The translations under genes were made by a program, and so were the position numbers. The notes beneath the pieces are model-generated. The model was not told the origin of the DNA and searched no databases. It worked only from the letters and a program-made list of their open reading frames with translations. Below are positions 13,433-27,312 of a stretch of 64,000 bases of DNA, piece by piece. Where the stretch lies: NCBI GenBank assembly GCA_009792885.1, contig WMCF01000015.1, positions 13,911,667 to 13,975,666 on the forward strand, read 5' to 3'. Positions within the stretch are counted from its first letter, which is position 1; the number at the start of each line of letters is the position of its first letter. Source of the DNA: Eremophila alpestris peregrina (Eukaryota > Chordata > Aves > Passeriformes > Alaudidae).

Positions 13433-16400
13433 TATAACAAAGAACAGATCAATGTTTCAAATGGCTCCTGAGAACATGAAAAGTAAGGTGTTCCTCACTT
13501 ACCTTAAACTATTTTTAAACAAGTGTGCACAGTGCACAATATAGAAGTGTAGTTCATTATTATCAATTTAAAAACTAGGGGAAAAAACCAGAATTAAGAT
13601 TAATAACAAAATTCATATGTACTAAGGAAAAATTGTACTACAGGTTCGGCAGCATAAATTTAAATTCACTGCTGCAGTCCTCTCTGTCACATCAGTTGAC
13701 TGCCTTCTTGGGAAATATTTATGTGACATGGGTTCAGGATCAGGCCCAATATAAATAATAATTTGATCACTTAGAGGGAGCTTTACATCTGTACAAACAC
13801 TCTCTAATGAATTCCTGATGGAGTTCTGCTGTTGACTAAGGAAATCATGTGAAAACCTCCACAATAAGTGAAGCAGCATCGCATTTTGGATCAAAGAAAA
13901 TCATACAGAAAAGCAAACTAATATACAAAAGGCTGCAGACATTCTTGGCATATTTCCTCCTAAGTCATTTAGACCTTCTTTAGGCACCGCCACTATTTAC
14001 CTTATAGAAAAATATCCTGGCCTTTGAATTGAAAGACCTTCAGTCTTTGATATCAGAGCTCTCATGTTTAACCAAGAGGACAGTCTTCAAGGGGAAGAGG
14101 GTAATATATGCAAACTTCAGCTTTATACAGTGTGAACTCTTTACTGAAGAGGTGACCTTTTCTTTTTGCTGTTGTGCAGTGTGAGCACTGATTCCAAGGC
14201 ACTCAGGAACACAAACAAAAAGTAACAGTCCAAATTTAACCAAAATTAACTGAAACTAACACCAAATACTGTAACTGGATGCTCTTCTTGAAGTGAATCT
14301 CCATGGAAAGTGCCTGCATTTATACATGGATTTCAGGAACTACAGCATTCTCTGTGCTGCAGGAGCTGTATGTGTTAAGAATCTCCAGCAGACTCTATTC
14401 TGGCTATCTTCACCTCAAGCCACATGCACAAGACCAAACAAAAGGCACAACTAATATTTTAAGTCAGACCCTAAAGGACAGGTGTCATGTCAATTTACCT
14501 GCTAGATATTATCAAATTTTTCACCCTGCTTTTTTACATCCTCCCATGTCCTGTAACTTAGATTCCAACAACTACCTCAACATATTCTAAAACCCCACTG
14601 AAAGATAATTTACTAAAATTACCCACTGTTCACATACTGTGGCTTTTAGACCAACAAGTGATGTTTATACACCCAAATACAGGGTGGTATAAACTGGCAT
14701 TCAAGTCTATCTTAATTCCCTGAGACTGGATGTCAGCCCTCAGTGTTGACCAGTTTTTGATGCTCCAGAGGACAAGGCCATTCAGTCTGTAACTCTGGCA
14801 TGCAGAAGGAGTCTCACCAGTTGGCATGGGGACCTCTTGGCAAGAAGTTTTAGATCTGCAGAAGAAGGCACTGCAGAAATAGCAAGAGGAAGAGTGGAGA
14901 TCCATAACACCAGAGTCAGCATGCACCAAAAAGGCAGGTGAGGGTAAACACAAGGATGAGCTGTGCTGTAATCAAATGAAACCTGCACCCCCAGTGATGC
15001 AAAAATGTTGAGTGATGAGATCTAAACAGCAGAGCCCATCTGATACAGATCCAGCCCATAAGGATATAAATATATGGATGAACTGCTAGCCTTGGAACAA
15101 GTTAAAGGGAAGTAGATGCTGCAGTTACAGATCAAAGCTGCAGAAAACTCCTAACATTCTTTTTTTTTAACAGAAAACTTCAACCACTGTCCAGTAAACT
15201 GGTCAAACTGCCTGCAGGGCGAAAATTTAGAGAAATGATTTCTCGCCACTTTAATGCTCTAAAATTAGCATTTCCAGGAAATAAGCATGTCAAGAGGAGA
15301 TATTATTCTTGGCATAGAGTTAAAACACAGTAGATAATGTTGCCTGAACCACTTTTACTGGCTGCAAAATTACTAAAATATGTCCAAGGGTTTAGTTTGG
15401 TACCAAAAAAAGGACCTGCTAACACCATATTTGAAAACAAAAGACATGTCAGCAAATGAACAGGAAAATATCCTGAAGCTTTAAAGGAAGGAAATTAAAT
15501 CCTAGGAGGTAGCAAGAATACATCTTTTCATGAGATTGATAAGAAAATCTCCAAGGCATGTATATTGCTGAACATAAAAATAAAATTTTTTTAAAAGGAT
15601 GAAACACAAAAACAAGAAACTAATGAACACAGCTGCCTGGCTCGGCTCGAGGGCCTCTTTGAACCAGTTAGAAGCCCTTCAGCACTTGGAAATCCGACCA
15701 AGCTGATGCAAATAACAAGAAGGATAAAGTACAGCAAGGGAGAGGTAAGGAGTGAAAAAAAGAGGCTGAAAGGTTTTCCCAGAGAAGCTATACCTAAAAG
15801 TCATAGAAGCTGCTTATAAACAAGAACTCAGTGGGGGAAAATGAACTGTCTGTTGGATTGTTAAGGATTGCAAGAAGTGATTGTTAGGCAGAGAGAGAGA
15901 AAGCAGGAGCCATACAAGGGATCTCTAAGTTATAACACGGCTGTTTTTCTTCATAGATGGATACTTTTAGCATTTCAAGGAACAGTGTTTTATTGTCATG
16001 TTTTAAATGGCTTTACAGATTACATGCCCATCTCCAGACACTTGGGCAAAGTTTACAGAAACCAGTTATTATTGTTATGATTGTTACATGCACATATTTC
16101 CAAGCAACTAAACAATTACCATCATGTTTCAATGCAGAATATTTTTTGCAATCTCAAAACATAATGGCACCAGACACACTGAATAGAGAAATGTATTTTT
16201 GATTATGTCCTGGTAATAATTGCCTTCACTGCTTCATATGAATTGAATATTTAAAATATCCTCATAAAAATAGCAATCCTTTAATAGGTATTATCCTCTT
16301 CCATAATGGAAGTACAGGTCATAGAACACCTTCCTTTCCTCATTATTTATGCTGCTAGAAACCAGTTTGATAACTTCATTGTCACTGCAACATTTCTGAA

Positions 16401-16554
16401 AGATTTTACAGGTGTCTAAAAATGCAGATATTAACCCTTGCTTTAAGCAATTGCTCACCAGCATATGACTGAGAACCCTCTCTCTAAGAACTCCAGATAA
16501 GGTGTTTGGCCTGAAATAAAAGAGCTTTTCCAGTTTCTTGGTAAGAGAGAAAAA

Positions 16555-16680
16555 GAGAGTTTTTTATCAAAAGCATATTAGCATATTTTGCCTCATTAAT
16601 AACTTCACTGCAGCATTAATTTGCTTAATTATTGCACTTAGAATTCAACATGGTAGCTAATTAATTCAAAGGCTGGGGAA
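16555..16680. promoter_or_regulatory. Candidate conserved non-coding block rich in homeodomain cores
   Basis: Within about 125 bases there are many TAAT/ATTA cores (attaat, taatt, aattaattc) together with repeated gcatatta/gcatatttt words that resemble POU half-sites. The block is not simple-sequence and has no coding potential. Such clusters are typical of developmental enhancers near patterning genes, and PCDH8 lies about 19 kb downstream. The call rests on motif density alone. Confidence 0.25.
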
Positions 16681-18356
16681 AAAAATGAAATCATAACACA
16701 TACACACACAGCACTGTTTTGGGAGCACACTTTTTGGGAAAACCTTTCTTTTTTTTTTTTTGTTCTGTTTCATGAAGCACTAACTCTGTGAATACAGTAA
16801 GTTAAAAGTTATCTTTTTAATTATTTATTTTAATACATTTTCCCAGGTTTGCCCATTTAGTCTTCTCTCCTGATGAATCTTCCTATAACAAATGGAGTTA
16901 ATGCACCTCAACAGTCTGCTACTGGGACTTCCAACTCCATTACCCACTATAAAGATCTTGTTCTCTTCTTCTGCAAATCTTTCTGTCTATTTTACTCAGA
17001 GAGGTCAAAAGACACACTAAATTCTTAGGAGGCCATTTGAAAACAAGAGTTCACTTCTCTCCAAACAGCCTCTAAAGGGACTAAAAATAAAAATCCAACA
17101 CCAAAACACCACTCTCCATTTCCTTAAGTCTTTCATTGTAGCTGAAAATCTTGTGATATATGGGTCATGTGTAAAATTCTCACCATCAGAATTCCAGTAT
17201 ATGATCTTCTTAACTGCTTGCTTATCAGTTTTACCACAAGACAAAACCACCAGAAACCAGTTAAAGCTGCAGGCTACTCTGAGCTGCCTGACTCTCAGAT
17301 GATGCTACAAGAGCTGCCCAGTAACTCAGGGGATCCTCGTTGTGATGCCACAGTGATGCTCACAGAGGTATATGGTTCAGAGCTGTGTTAACAGAAAATC
17401 TCAGCTGAATACAGTTCCATCAGAAAATAACTGTTTCCATCCCTGCTACTCTTCCTGAAGAAAACAGTTCTATATTGATAAAAAGCTGGTGTAACTGGGC
17501 TGATCGCCACGCTGCACTTTTGTTGCTGGGGCAGATCACCTCCCACTGCAGGCACTTTTCTGTTTTAGTATCTTGCTGTCCTCATCCATTTATACTTTGT
17601 CACACACCAGCTTGGTGCATGACACAACAGAGGATTTCACAAGGTGCTGGCCTCAACTGTCCACACTTTCATTCTCTTGTGTTGTTTGCACTTGTACAAC
17701 AAGCTTGCTTACTCTCTTCTTAAAGAGAGATAACAGGAATGGGGATAGACAGAATCTGCTGAAGGTAACTTGAACCTTTTGAAGCCTGGTGTTGCAGCTC
17801 ATGTTAGGTTGCAAAAGTGTTGTCTTTAATGACTCTCTCTTCTTGCACTAGCAATATTTACATAAGGACCAGAGTAGTCCACTGGCATAGAAGTAATTTT
17901 ATTGGGGGTTTGGTGCCCCATTCAAAAGCTAGCCCTGGAAGTACCTAAATCCAATAGTCATTCTCTTTCCAGTTGAAAACATCACTTTCCAATGGAAAAC
18001 ATTCCAAAAAAAATCAAGTTCTGGCTCCTGGCAAGCCTAGATCTGCTCCAAGTGTAGGGAGCTCAGATATATGGACTAACAACATGAAGGTAAAATATAC
18101 AACAAACTAAGTTCCCTGAGCAGCCCTCTCCAAGACTTACTGTCAAAGCACCTAACACTGATGCAGTCTCAGTGCTCACAAAAGGCACCCTGAGGCATTC
18201 CACTTTTAAAAAGCATATGAAAAAGGAGATGCTGAGGGTGGCACTCTTCATCTCTATAATAGCTTGAAGGAGCTTTTACAGAGGTTCATACAATCATCTT
18301 GTCTCTTACAACTCCTGTACCCTATTCCATCCCTTCTCCCTGGAGTCATGTCTTAA

Positions 18357-18371
18357 GGGGGGGGGGGGGGG
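18357..18371. repeat. (G)15 homopolymer
   Basis: An uninterrupted run of 15 guanines. It may form a G-quadruplex and is a likely site of length variation or sequencing error. Confidence 0.9.
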
Positions 18372-21234
18372 TTTCTTGCAATGTTCCTCCCCACTTCATA
18401 AGCCCATCACCTGGTAGTTGTGACCTACAGACTGAAACCCTCTCCAGGAGAGCAGAGAACAAACCTGGGTCTATAACTGGGATAACTGTTATATCCAGGA
18501 GGCCACCATGCAAGAGATAGACCCTTCATCATGTTCTAGATGTCTCTTGCAGAATTATAATGAGACTTGTTCCATCCTTGAAGAAAAATTAAAATTATTG
18601 TTTGAAAAGGTCAGTGAGGTGAGACCTGCTCCTTTACTGCAGCCAGGAGGGGGGCATCTTGGGGCTGCAGGCAGGGAGGCTTTTGAACTCTGCAGCCCTT
18701 AGCCACCCATTCCCAGCTCACAGGTCTGGTCAGCCCTGCAAGCCATGGAAATCCCTCTGAGAAGCCAAGCCCATAGCCATGTTTGAGAGCTTCAGCTTGG
18801 CAAGTGAAAGATGGGCAGCAGACCAGCCACGTGGGATTGGAGCATTTCTTCCAGATCTTGCCTCTGGATTTTGGGTACTGCAGGGCCCTGGGCTGGAAAT
18901 TCTGTAGCATTCAGTGTCACATTCATTACAAAAATGAAAGATGTTTCTAAATTAAACATGAGGATGAATAATGAGAGCACTCATGCTGTTATTTATCTGA
19001 CTTTTTAAATCATTTTGCATATTTTATATATCAGACCACTTCAAAAACAGAATGAACCATAAATTTTTGTGCAGCTAACCCAGTGTCTGCATCACCAGAT
19101 TTTTCAATACACTTTCTGTGGGATAATCTGGTATCCAGGAAAGAATGGGGTAAATTTGGTACTACCTGGATGGCCCTGCTAAGAAGTAAGCAGCAAAAAG
19201 AGACGTTAACTTTCCTTTGCTGCATTGATCCAGTTTATGAATGAAGCCGACCAAATCCCTTTGGATGAAAACTATGGCTTGAGGCTATCTTACAGTCACT
19301 TATGGACAGTCTGCTTTTGGGGCATCTTCCTTTTCTGCTGTTTCTGAGGGAAGCTAATTCCCTGGTCACTGTTCTGAGCCAAGCTAGAGCATCCCCAGCA
19401 AGTTCTTTATCAGGGAGATTACAGACTGGACATCCAGAGCAAGCAGAGAGCCAAAGCTCAGCTGAATTGGCAAAAGATCTATTTAAGAAAACATGTCTAG
19501 CATCTGTTTTATCGAGCATATGTACTCTGCTCATTGCTGTGCACCATTAAGACTTCATGCAGAGATCATAAGGCACACATGAGCACTGCAGAGGCTCTGA
19601 GATTGCTGTTTTTTTCCTTCTTACTTTGCCTCATCAAGATTTCATTCAGGACCACTCTAGCCTAAAATTACCCCAGAAGTAAAACTGAAATCCTCCTGAC
19701 AATGGTCTGAAGGACAAGGAGGCATTAAATACAGAGGGAATTTTCAGAGTGACTAATACACAGTGGGGATGTGACCTTATTTCAGCTACAGGAGTCTGGA
19801 TAACAGGACAGATGCACTGCGTTATACATGAAAACACATGTTTAACCACTGTTAGTAATGACAGGATCTAACAAGACAGGACACTCTGTCCTCTGGCTGT
19901 GTTGATCCCAGCAGGAGAATGTCCTGAGTCAGCTTGCCTTCCCACAGACCGAGGGAGGGCATCCAGTGGGAGAACAGTCACCCCTTCCACCACTCCTTGT
20001 CCCCTGGATAGCCACTTTTAGGGGCACCTGCACCAAACACACAGCCTCCTCCCCACCCGACCACTCATGATGGATGGGACAGAGGAAAACCTGTGGAACA
20101 GTCCTTTGCTGCATGCTTCTGGTCCTGGCTCTGCACACAAAGAGCCTTTCTCCAGACTATTCCCAGACCAAAGCATCCCAGCTACATTATGTGGAGTCTG
20201 AACCAGAAAGGAAGAAACAACCCTGCTCAAGCATTGAACTGTCTCACTGCTGTATTTCTGGTGTCAACCCCCCAAAAGGCACACAGGCCAGGAGGTTAAT
20301 CTAAAATAACAAGAATGTTCAGAAGCTGGCAGCTGGATCTCCTCGGGGTTCACAAGGGGCAGATCAGCCACTGGTTGCTTTCATTATCTGGATTACAATA
20401 AAAAGAGAGAAAAGAGGGTAAGAGGCAGTCACTTCCCTGCAGACTTCTTGCCCAGATGTTAAACCAGCTGGCTATAAAACCCACACACAGGCTTTGCTGC
20501 CAAAGCCAGGGTTGACAACAGGAGATGGAAATATGGCCTCTACCTTTTCCTCGCCTGAGAAAACAGTTCAAATTATCTGTATCACAGCCTGAATCTGCCA
20601 CAGCAGATGCCACCTGGGATACTGCTCTGCAGAGTCACACATCCCCATGGGCACCATGTCCCTCAGGGTTTGGAGAAGATCTTTGGCACATGCACCTCCT
20701 CTTGCCAGTGGGCCTGGAAGGGCAGTTCCATGAGGATCACAAGCTGTGGGACCATGGGGCCCACACTTTGGATTGCTTTTGCCCTGAACCTCTACAACTC
20801 CATCCCCATGTGACCTCAAAATCTCTTACCTACACACCACTGCTTCAAGCTGTCACAGTAACACTCCTCCAAAGACTTTTCATCCTTCTTCTGTTAAATC
20901 TTCACCTTCCCATTTCCCCAGCACACGTTTCATGCTTGTTTTTAAAGTACACTGCTCTTGAGCAATGTACTTAATCCACCAGGCAGGGCAGGAGAGGCAG
21001 CTCAAACAGACACCTGCATTGGAGAGAGAATAGTTCTGCCTTCTGGTAATTCATCATATTCTCAGCCATATGCAGGGAATTCAGCAAATCCTCCTTAGGT
21101 AAACTCCCTTGTGTCTCTGAACTGAAGGGCTGGCACTCTGCACCCTGTTCAGCCACAAAATGCTGGCTTTCATAACAGGTAAATAAAAACATTATTGCCA
21201 AATGCTTCTCCCTTCTTGTTTCAAAATAAAAACC

Positions 21235-21700
21235 CAGCAGTCGGTTGATAAAAAAATTTGATTTACATAACTATCAACAATCAACCTGATAACACAGAGC
21301 AGTCAACACCGATAAGCAGAAATTGGGACATTTACTACCTTCAGCATGCTTGAAATCCTGTGTTGTCTCTTTAAAAACAATGAAAAACCATTCTGGATAA
21401 AATCTTTCAGAATGTTTTATTTCCTCAAGAGAACAGATCTCTGTTCTTGAAAAAAAAGACTCTCTAATATTAAAATATACTTAACCTGATAGAACAGAAC
21501 GTCTCCTTTGAAGTTGCTTCAATCTTTTTAAATATCTAAAGGACCTAACCCACACAGGGCTTGCACGTTTTCAGCTTGAAAAAAAAATCAAAGCTTTCTC
21601 CCCCTTTTTCCCCCATGTACACCCGCTTGCCAATTATGGGAATTAGAAAAAAAAAATCAGTGTATGAAAGGGGTAGAGCTTTTTACACTTTTGTAATTAT
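21235..21700. promoter_or_regulatory. Candidate non-coding regulatory block
   Basis: The first 80 bases repeat gttgat/atcaac words on both strands (cggttgata, ctatcaacaatcaacctgat, gtcaacaccgat), which is unusual for random AT-rich DNA and resembles TALE/PBX- and HOX-type sites (TGATNNAT, TGTCAA). Later come A-tracts next to aattatgggaattag. There is no coding potential. Low confidence; based only on motif pattern. Confidence 0.25.
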
Positions 21701-23959
21701 GCACAGGATTTAATCATTTGGGGAGAGGGACTGCTTGGGGGGAGAGGAGTTTTATTCCAAGGCACTTTCATCCTGGACCAAGTGTCAGCCACCAGGTGAT
21801 TTTTCACAGGGATCACCACCTCCTCTGCTTAACAGCTCATCTCCGATTTGCTCGAACGATCAACAGCTCCTCATCTCCTTTATTAGTCTCTCTGTTTATC
21901 TGCCCAGCAATGAGCTCCAGCTCCCGCAGCCAGAGAACAAGCCAAGAATAGCCAGATCCAGAGCTGTGAAAGATATTCTTCCAGCATCATCTGGCTCCTT
22001 GGCAGAGTCTGCGGGCAGCTGTACTCACAGCCCTGTCCCTGCCGCTGGGTATGTCATGTGGCCGTGCCATAGTGGTACTGGCTGAGCATCTCTGTCCTCC
22101 TGGACACAATTTTCCTTTGATTCACCTTGAATTCCAGAAACCCATTATATGACCATTGTCTCAGATTTGACAAATAAGGGCTTTTTTTTTTTTTAATGGC
22201 TGCTCATAAAAAATAACTAACACCTCTTGTTTCTGCTGTCATACTTTATAAATCTACATGCTGCCTTTCAGGACCATTCCCTGTGCCGTGCAGGGCGTAC
22301 TTCAGTGGCACTTTTTCACAGCACACGAGCAGGATCTTTTCCAGCTGATTTGTAGCACAGGGGCTGGACTTCTTCACTGAGGGATAAACAAAAAGCCTGA
22401 AAAAAGAAGCATGGACCAGAGGACAGGAGGGCTACCTCACAGCTGCTCTGGAGATCAGAGCTGCCTTAGTCAGTCCATGATTTTCAAAAGATATTTACCT
22501 TTTTTTTTTTTCAGGAAAGTGCACTAAAAAATTAAAATTAGCAAACTATTATCCCTGATTTAAAGGATGAAATCTTACACAGCTATTGCTTTGTGCTTTT
22601 TACTTCCATTTTCCTTCTTCTTCCTTTTCTTCCTTTCACAAGAAAGACCAGTGAGAGACCCCACTCTGTGTATATTAGCTACAAGCCTCATCTATAAAAA
22701 TCCTGTCTTAAAATATTACTCATATCACACTGTTGCACAGTCAAATTTCATAGGAAACAAAGCACTAAATGCAACATAAATTACATCAGCATTACAACTT
22801 GGGCATAAATTATCTGAACTAAACAAAATCTGACCTTGCTTCTACTAGTTTGGTCAGTGTCTACATTTTAGATGCTGCAGGTCATCCTTAAGCATAAGTT
22901 TGTCCTTTCAGTTGATTTTTACATTTAAATTGATTTAATAAATCATGACATAACAAGCATTAAAATATAAGCATTTCCTACCTAAGGAACTAGCAGTCTG
23001 TCATCTTCAGCAGTAGATGTGATACAGCTGAACACTTGAATAAAAAAAAAAGAGAATATTTCCATGGACTGCAACTAATGCAATCGTATACAGGCATTTA
23101 TTTGTCTGCTTAAAGTTTCAACCCGATAGTTTTTTCCTTTCTCATTGTATTTGTCTAAATCCAGTTGTGAATTCTTCAGGGCAGCAATCTGTCTCCTCAT
23201 ATGTTTGTAAAGCACCATGTACACCTATGGCACTCTGTAATAAGTAATTTCTGATCTGTTTATGATTAGAGAGGGATTTCAGGTGAAGTATTGTAAATTG
23301 AAATAGACAGGCGAAGAGGACAGCTTCCATTGCCAACATCCTTAGGTTGGACATGGAGCTTCAGCACAGGATGGCAGCCAACAGGATGCTATGCACAGTT
23401 TGAGCTTGCCCATGTGCAGCTCTAAATGCATTTTGAGAGCCACCCTACAACCATCCCCCATGCCCTGATACCATGCCCTTAAACAACATATTCTGCAGCA
23501 TGGGAGCACTCTCCATGAAATGCTTTGTGCTGCAATACACATCTGTTTATAAGGATATCTACTGCTTTTTCCAGGGTTACTCTCTGAGAGCAAGCCAGAC
23601 GTGCTGCAGGGTGACTAGAAAGACAGGAGTGCACTGCCTCAACAGGAGGTGGAAAGAAAGTGGGACAAGCCACAGAAGGGGGAGCAGAGGGAGAAGGTGA
23701 GAATTTATTATATTAATAGGATCACCTGGTGACTTGCTGGAGGGATGAACACATCCAGACCAGTCTGTTCCCCACTTAATGGCAGCTGGTTTGTGCAGGT
23801 GATATATCTAACGTGAGAGTCCAGCTGCCTGATGCATGCACGGATGAAGCTCCCAGCAGGCTTAGGATTACCATATTTATGATAGCAAGAAGACATGTGA
23901 TAGCCTTCTGGGAGCAAGCATCAGATCAGACCTTTACCTGCACACCAGGACAGAATGAT

Positions 23960-24700
23960 GCCTATTGGTGGCCATCCTAAAATCCTCCATCTTACAGAAA
24001 CTCAGCCCTATGCACGCCCTTGCTGCCCCCCCCAAAGACAAGGGATTTTCCTCAGCCCTTCCCAGCCCAGATTCCTCAGCTTCCCACAAAGTTCCTGTAA
24101 CCAACATCTGTAGTCCCAGACCTCTTAAACCAGATCTCAGAGCTCAATCTCCCCAGCTATTTCCAGACCACATCTCCTAGCCTCTCCCACTACAGCTGCT
24201 GTCCCCAAAGCCAGCATTCTCATTATAACCCTCTCATCACCTTCCCCCCAACACATCAGCTCCCCAGACCTCCCTAAACACCATAACACTCCCCAACCCT
24301 GCACCACAGGCTTCTCATCTCACAGCTCCCTTTCCACCCTCCAGGATATACCAATATTTCCCCCTTTCCAATAGTCCCACCAAGTCCCTTTACCACCCAG
24401 TCCCCCCCACCTGGTTCTGCCTCTCCCACCTTTGCTGACAGCCCAAATTTTCCCATTCCTATTCCATTCCCATTTCTATTCCCATTTCCCATCACCCTGC
24501 TATGTGGTCTCTATGCAGAGAGCCCTACCTGTCTGCATCCCTGCCATTTGTATCTGCCATGCTGCTGACAGGCCTGACATCCCAAGGAGCAGACCTCCAG
24601 CTTCCAGCTTCCTCCACCAGATGAAACCCCACAGCTCCCTTTCCCTGCCCACTTCTTCTCCAAAAGAGTCAGTCTGGAGGAAATTCCTATCCATAAAGAC
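23960..24700. repeat. Pyrimidine-biased tract with degenerate ATTCCC-type repeats
   Basis: The plus strand is strongly C/T-rich over about 700 bases with few guanines. At 24445-24491 it becomes an imperfect repeat of ttcccattcctatt-like units, which gives a Gly/Asn-repeat artefact open frame on the minus strand. It is probably a decayed simple repeat. No gene is assigned. Confidence 0.6.
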
Positions 24701-25719
24701 TTCACTGAGATTTTAGGTGTCTGGAAGGGTTTTTGAAAAATAAAATCAATAGCTTTGATTTGTTTCATTTCAGGATTTCAAAAGGACTTAGCTACATGCT
24801 GACCCCACTGCCCCCTGTGAAGTGCTATTTTAATGGCAACACAAGGAGATGTCTTGGCCAAGAACACACACAGAGCCCAAGACCTGAATCTTCAAACTCA
24901 CAAGGCACACCTTAACCAAACTGTGCCTGTGCATCATTTTGGCTGCCCAAAATGAGTTCTGCGCATCTCTGTTTAAAGGCTCACCTGGGTCTTCAGGCTT
25001 TGACCACCTTAAAAGCCTCTTTTCTTCCTCAAAAAGCTGCAGTCTCCAAATAAAGCTTTGCTGCTATTTATTCTCTAAAGCCACATTCACAAGGCAGCAA
25101 AACAAGAAAGTCCCATGCAGAGGTTTCTACCTCAAGGCAGGAAGAGCAAAGAAGGTTTACAGCTGCTGGGAAAAGGAGACCAAGAAGGTCACTGTGTACC
25201 TGGAGGACAGTAACAAAAGAAGTCACCACCTGGGCAGCCAAAGTTTGTAGCTTAATAAGCAATCACTGATCTAAACCTCCATCATGCCAGCTTGTGTTAT
25301 TACAGGGCAAACAGGACAGGGTTTTCCCGCCCCAGACCTATATATTTCCACAGCTATGATGCCCAGGAGAGCTGCACTGGAAGTACACTGGTAAGACTGC
25401 AAAGTCAGGCACTTGCACTAGAACATATGGGGCCTAAGGTGGTCTTTGCACCACCAGTCATACTGTGATGCAATCCTTATTTGCCCAGAGAAGTGTCACT
25501 ACTCCACCATTCTCCTACTCCGCTCTGCAGACCCAAGAGCTTCAGCAGCATATTCTGGGTCCTTGCTCCTTGGTCACAATTTCCCCACATCACTCAAGCC
25601 CTGCTCAGGATGGAAGCAATAATTTACTCATGGACTTTTCTTTGGCCTTCCCTGCTCTTAAATTAGAGTGATTCACAGATGTTAATTATCTTATTTCCAT
25701 AATGAACCTGTGGAAGGAA

Positions 25720-25780
25720 GGTGTATCATTAACTCTGCATTACAGCTGGTGAGCTGAGACACAGAGCTGCAAGTTAGTAG
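25720..25780 (-). mobile_element. Possible MIR-like SINE remnant
   Basis: The words gtatcattaactctgcatta, cagctggtgagctgagacac and agagctgcaagtta follow the order of the reverse-complemented MIR core (attatcc-ccattttacag, gaggaaactgaggcac, agagaggttaagt). The match is degenerate and the tRNA-like head is not visible. Confidence 0.3.
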
Positions 25781-27228
25781 ATTAATATCTGCTAATTTTG
25801 CACACCTAAGCTGAAACACTCAAGGCTAGCTTTCCTTTCACTCTGTAGGGCCTGACATTGCAAAATCCATGATGCTTTATTCACATCTCCTTGGACTTTA
25901 AGGTACAGATCCTGGAAAACATAACTTCACCACCAGCTCTCCTGCAGTTGTTCCCAGAGTTGCAAACCTTTGGTCCATCATACAGACCATGTCCTGTTTG
26001 GGGAAGCACAGAGTCAAGACCAGCATTGGGCTATCATGGCCAAGCATTCTACAAATCAAGAGCATTAGGGATGTTTTGCTAGAAGGTTTTGATGGCTTGT
26101 TCCTGATAGACAAATAGTTGGCTCTGTCTCTCAAGTAGCTGGAATACCAGTAGCCAGAATTCAAGTTCATGGCAGACCAGGAAAAAAAAAAAGGGAAGGT
26201 TCCCCTGCTTAGTCTCTACTCTACTTAACTTCTACAGGCTGCACAATTTAAAATGTGTAGTCCAGTTTGGTTGAATGCTTACCAAAACGGCACAAGTCAC
26301 CTGCCTCATCTTCTTGCAAAATGTCAAATGAAACCTTGAGAGCTCCATGATTTTGGGAAAAAAAAAAGAAAAAAGAAAAAAAAAGTAGCCTGGATATTTA
26401 TCCTGCAGGCAAAGTAACCATAAAAAGCCTAGGATAAATTTACCCTGGTTTCCATTCTGGAGACAACTAACCTTCTTCAGCTGAAACTTTCTCTTAGAAA
26501 GAACTAACAGCCTGAAGTCAACACCCAGGATAGAAAATCTCAGCCTACAACAGTTAATACATGCTGAAGAATAAGCTCCTGTAGACAGACATCTATCCAG
26601 TGTAAGTATTGTCATTACAGGACAGAGTGAGCCTGGAGTGCCTTTCCCCCAGCAGTGCCTGCTGCCTCTGCCTCCACTAACTTTGCCTGGCTCTCTGCTG
26701 CCCCTTCCCAGCCCGGCTATCCCAAGGCAAGACTTAGATTGCCACCCACACAACCCAACCTGACACCAATTTCTCACCCTGACTGTTTTATCTGGGGTAA
26801 GATAACACAGCAAACCAAATTCTGGGGAGTCACTAATCCAGAACCTTCAATCCAAGTTAGAGCTCTCCTATATATACTTGCAGTTCTATATATTTTGTAC
26901 TTTTTACTGTCCTTATCTCCTGTGGGTCTGCCACAGGTTTTTTGAGTGGTTAATGGCTTTATCCCCAAGCTGAGCACACAATCTCCAGTCATTAGTGAGC
27001 TGCATTTGGATGTGGTGTATCATTCTCTTTGCAATGCCAGGGGTGTCTTGCACAAGCCTCCCTCACTCTTCTGATGGACTGTAGACAGCTTGCTCATTAG
27101 TTTAGTATCTAATTGCATATCAGTCACACTCTCAAGCTCCTCATTACTTCACTTACACAGCTACAGTAATTAGATTTCACATTTCTTTACACTCTCATGG
27201 CATTGTTTTAGCTTACTGAGGAGGCACT

Positions 27229-27312
27229 CATATATAATACACATATATTATAAATTATCTCCTGTAATTATCATATTCATTATAATATATAACACATGCA
27301 TATACATACATA
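27229..27312. repeat. AT-rich (TATA/CATA) low-complexity stretch
   Basis: Repeated tatata, catata and ataata words, ending in catacata units. Simple sequence. Confidence 0.75.

Larger units (their letters stand above)
13433..25719. other. Intergenic DNA, no gene recognised
   Basis: This is AT-rich to moderate DNA with no open frame that resembles a known protein. Contents include a 15-base G run at 18357-18371, a TAAT-rich block at 16555-16680, an odd A/T-tract block at about 21235-21700 and a strongly C/T-biased plus strand at about 23960-24700. I see no convincing splice-site pairs around protein-like segments. Confidence 0.65.

Noticed and set aside
26640..26950. Possible LTR with a tatata box and nearby signals
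   Set aside because: The word pattern is suggestive, but no terminal repeats, polyadenylation region or family match could be supported.
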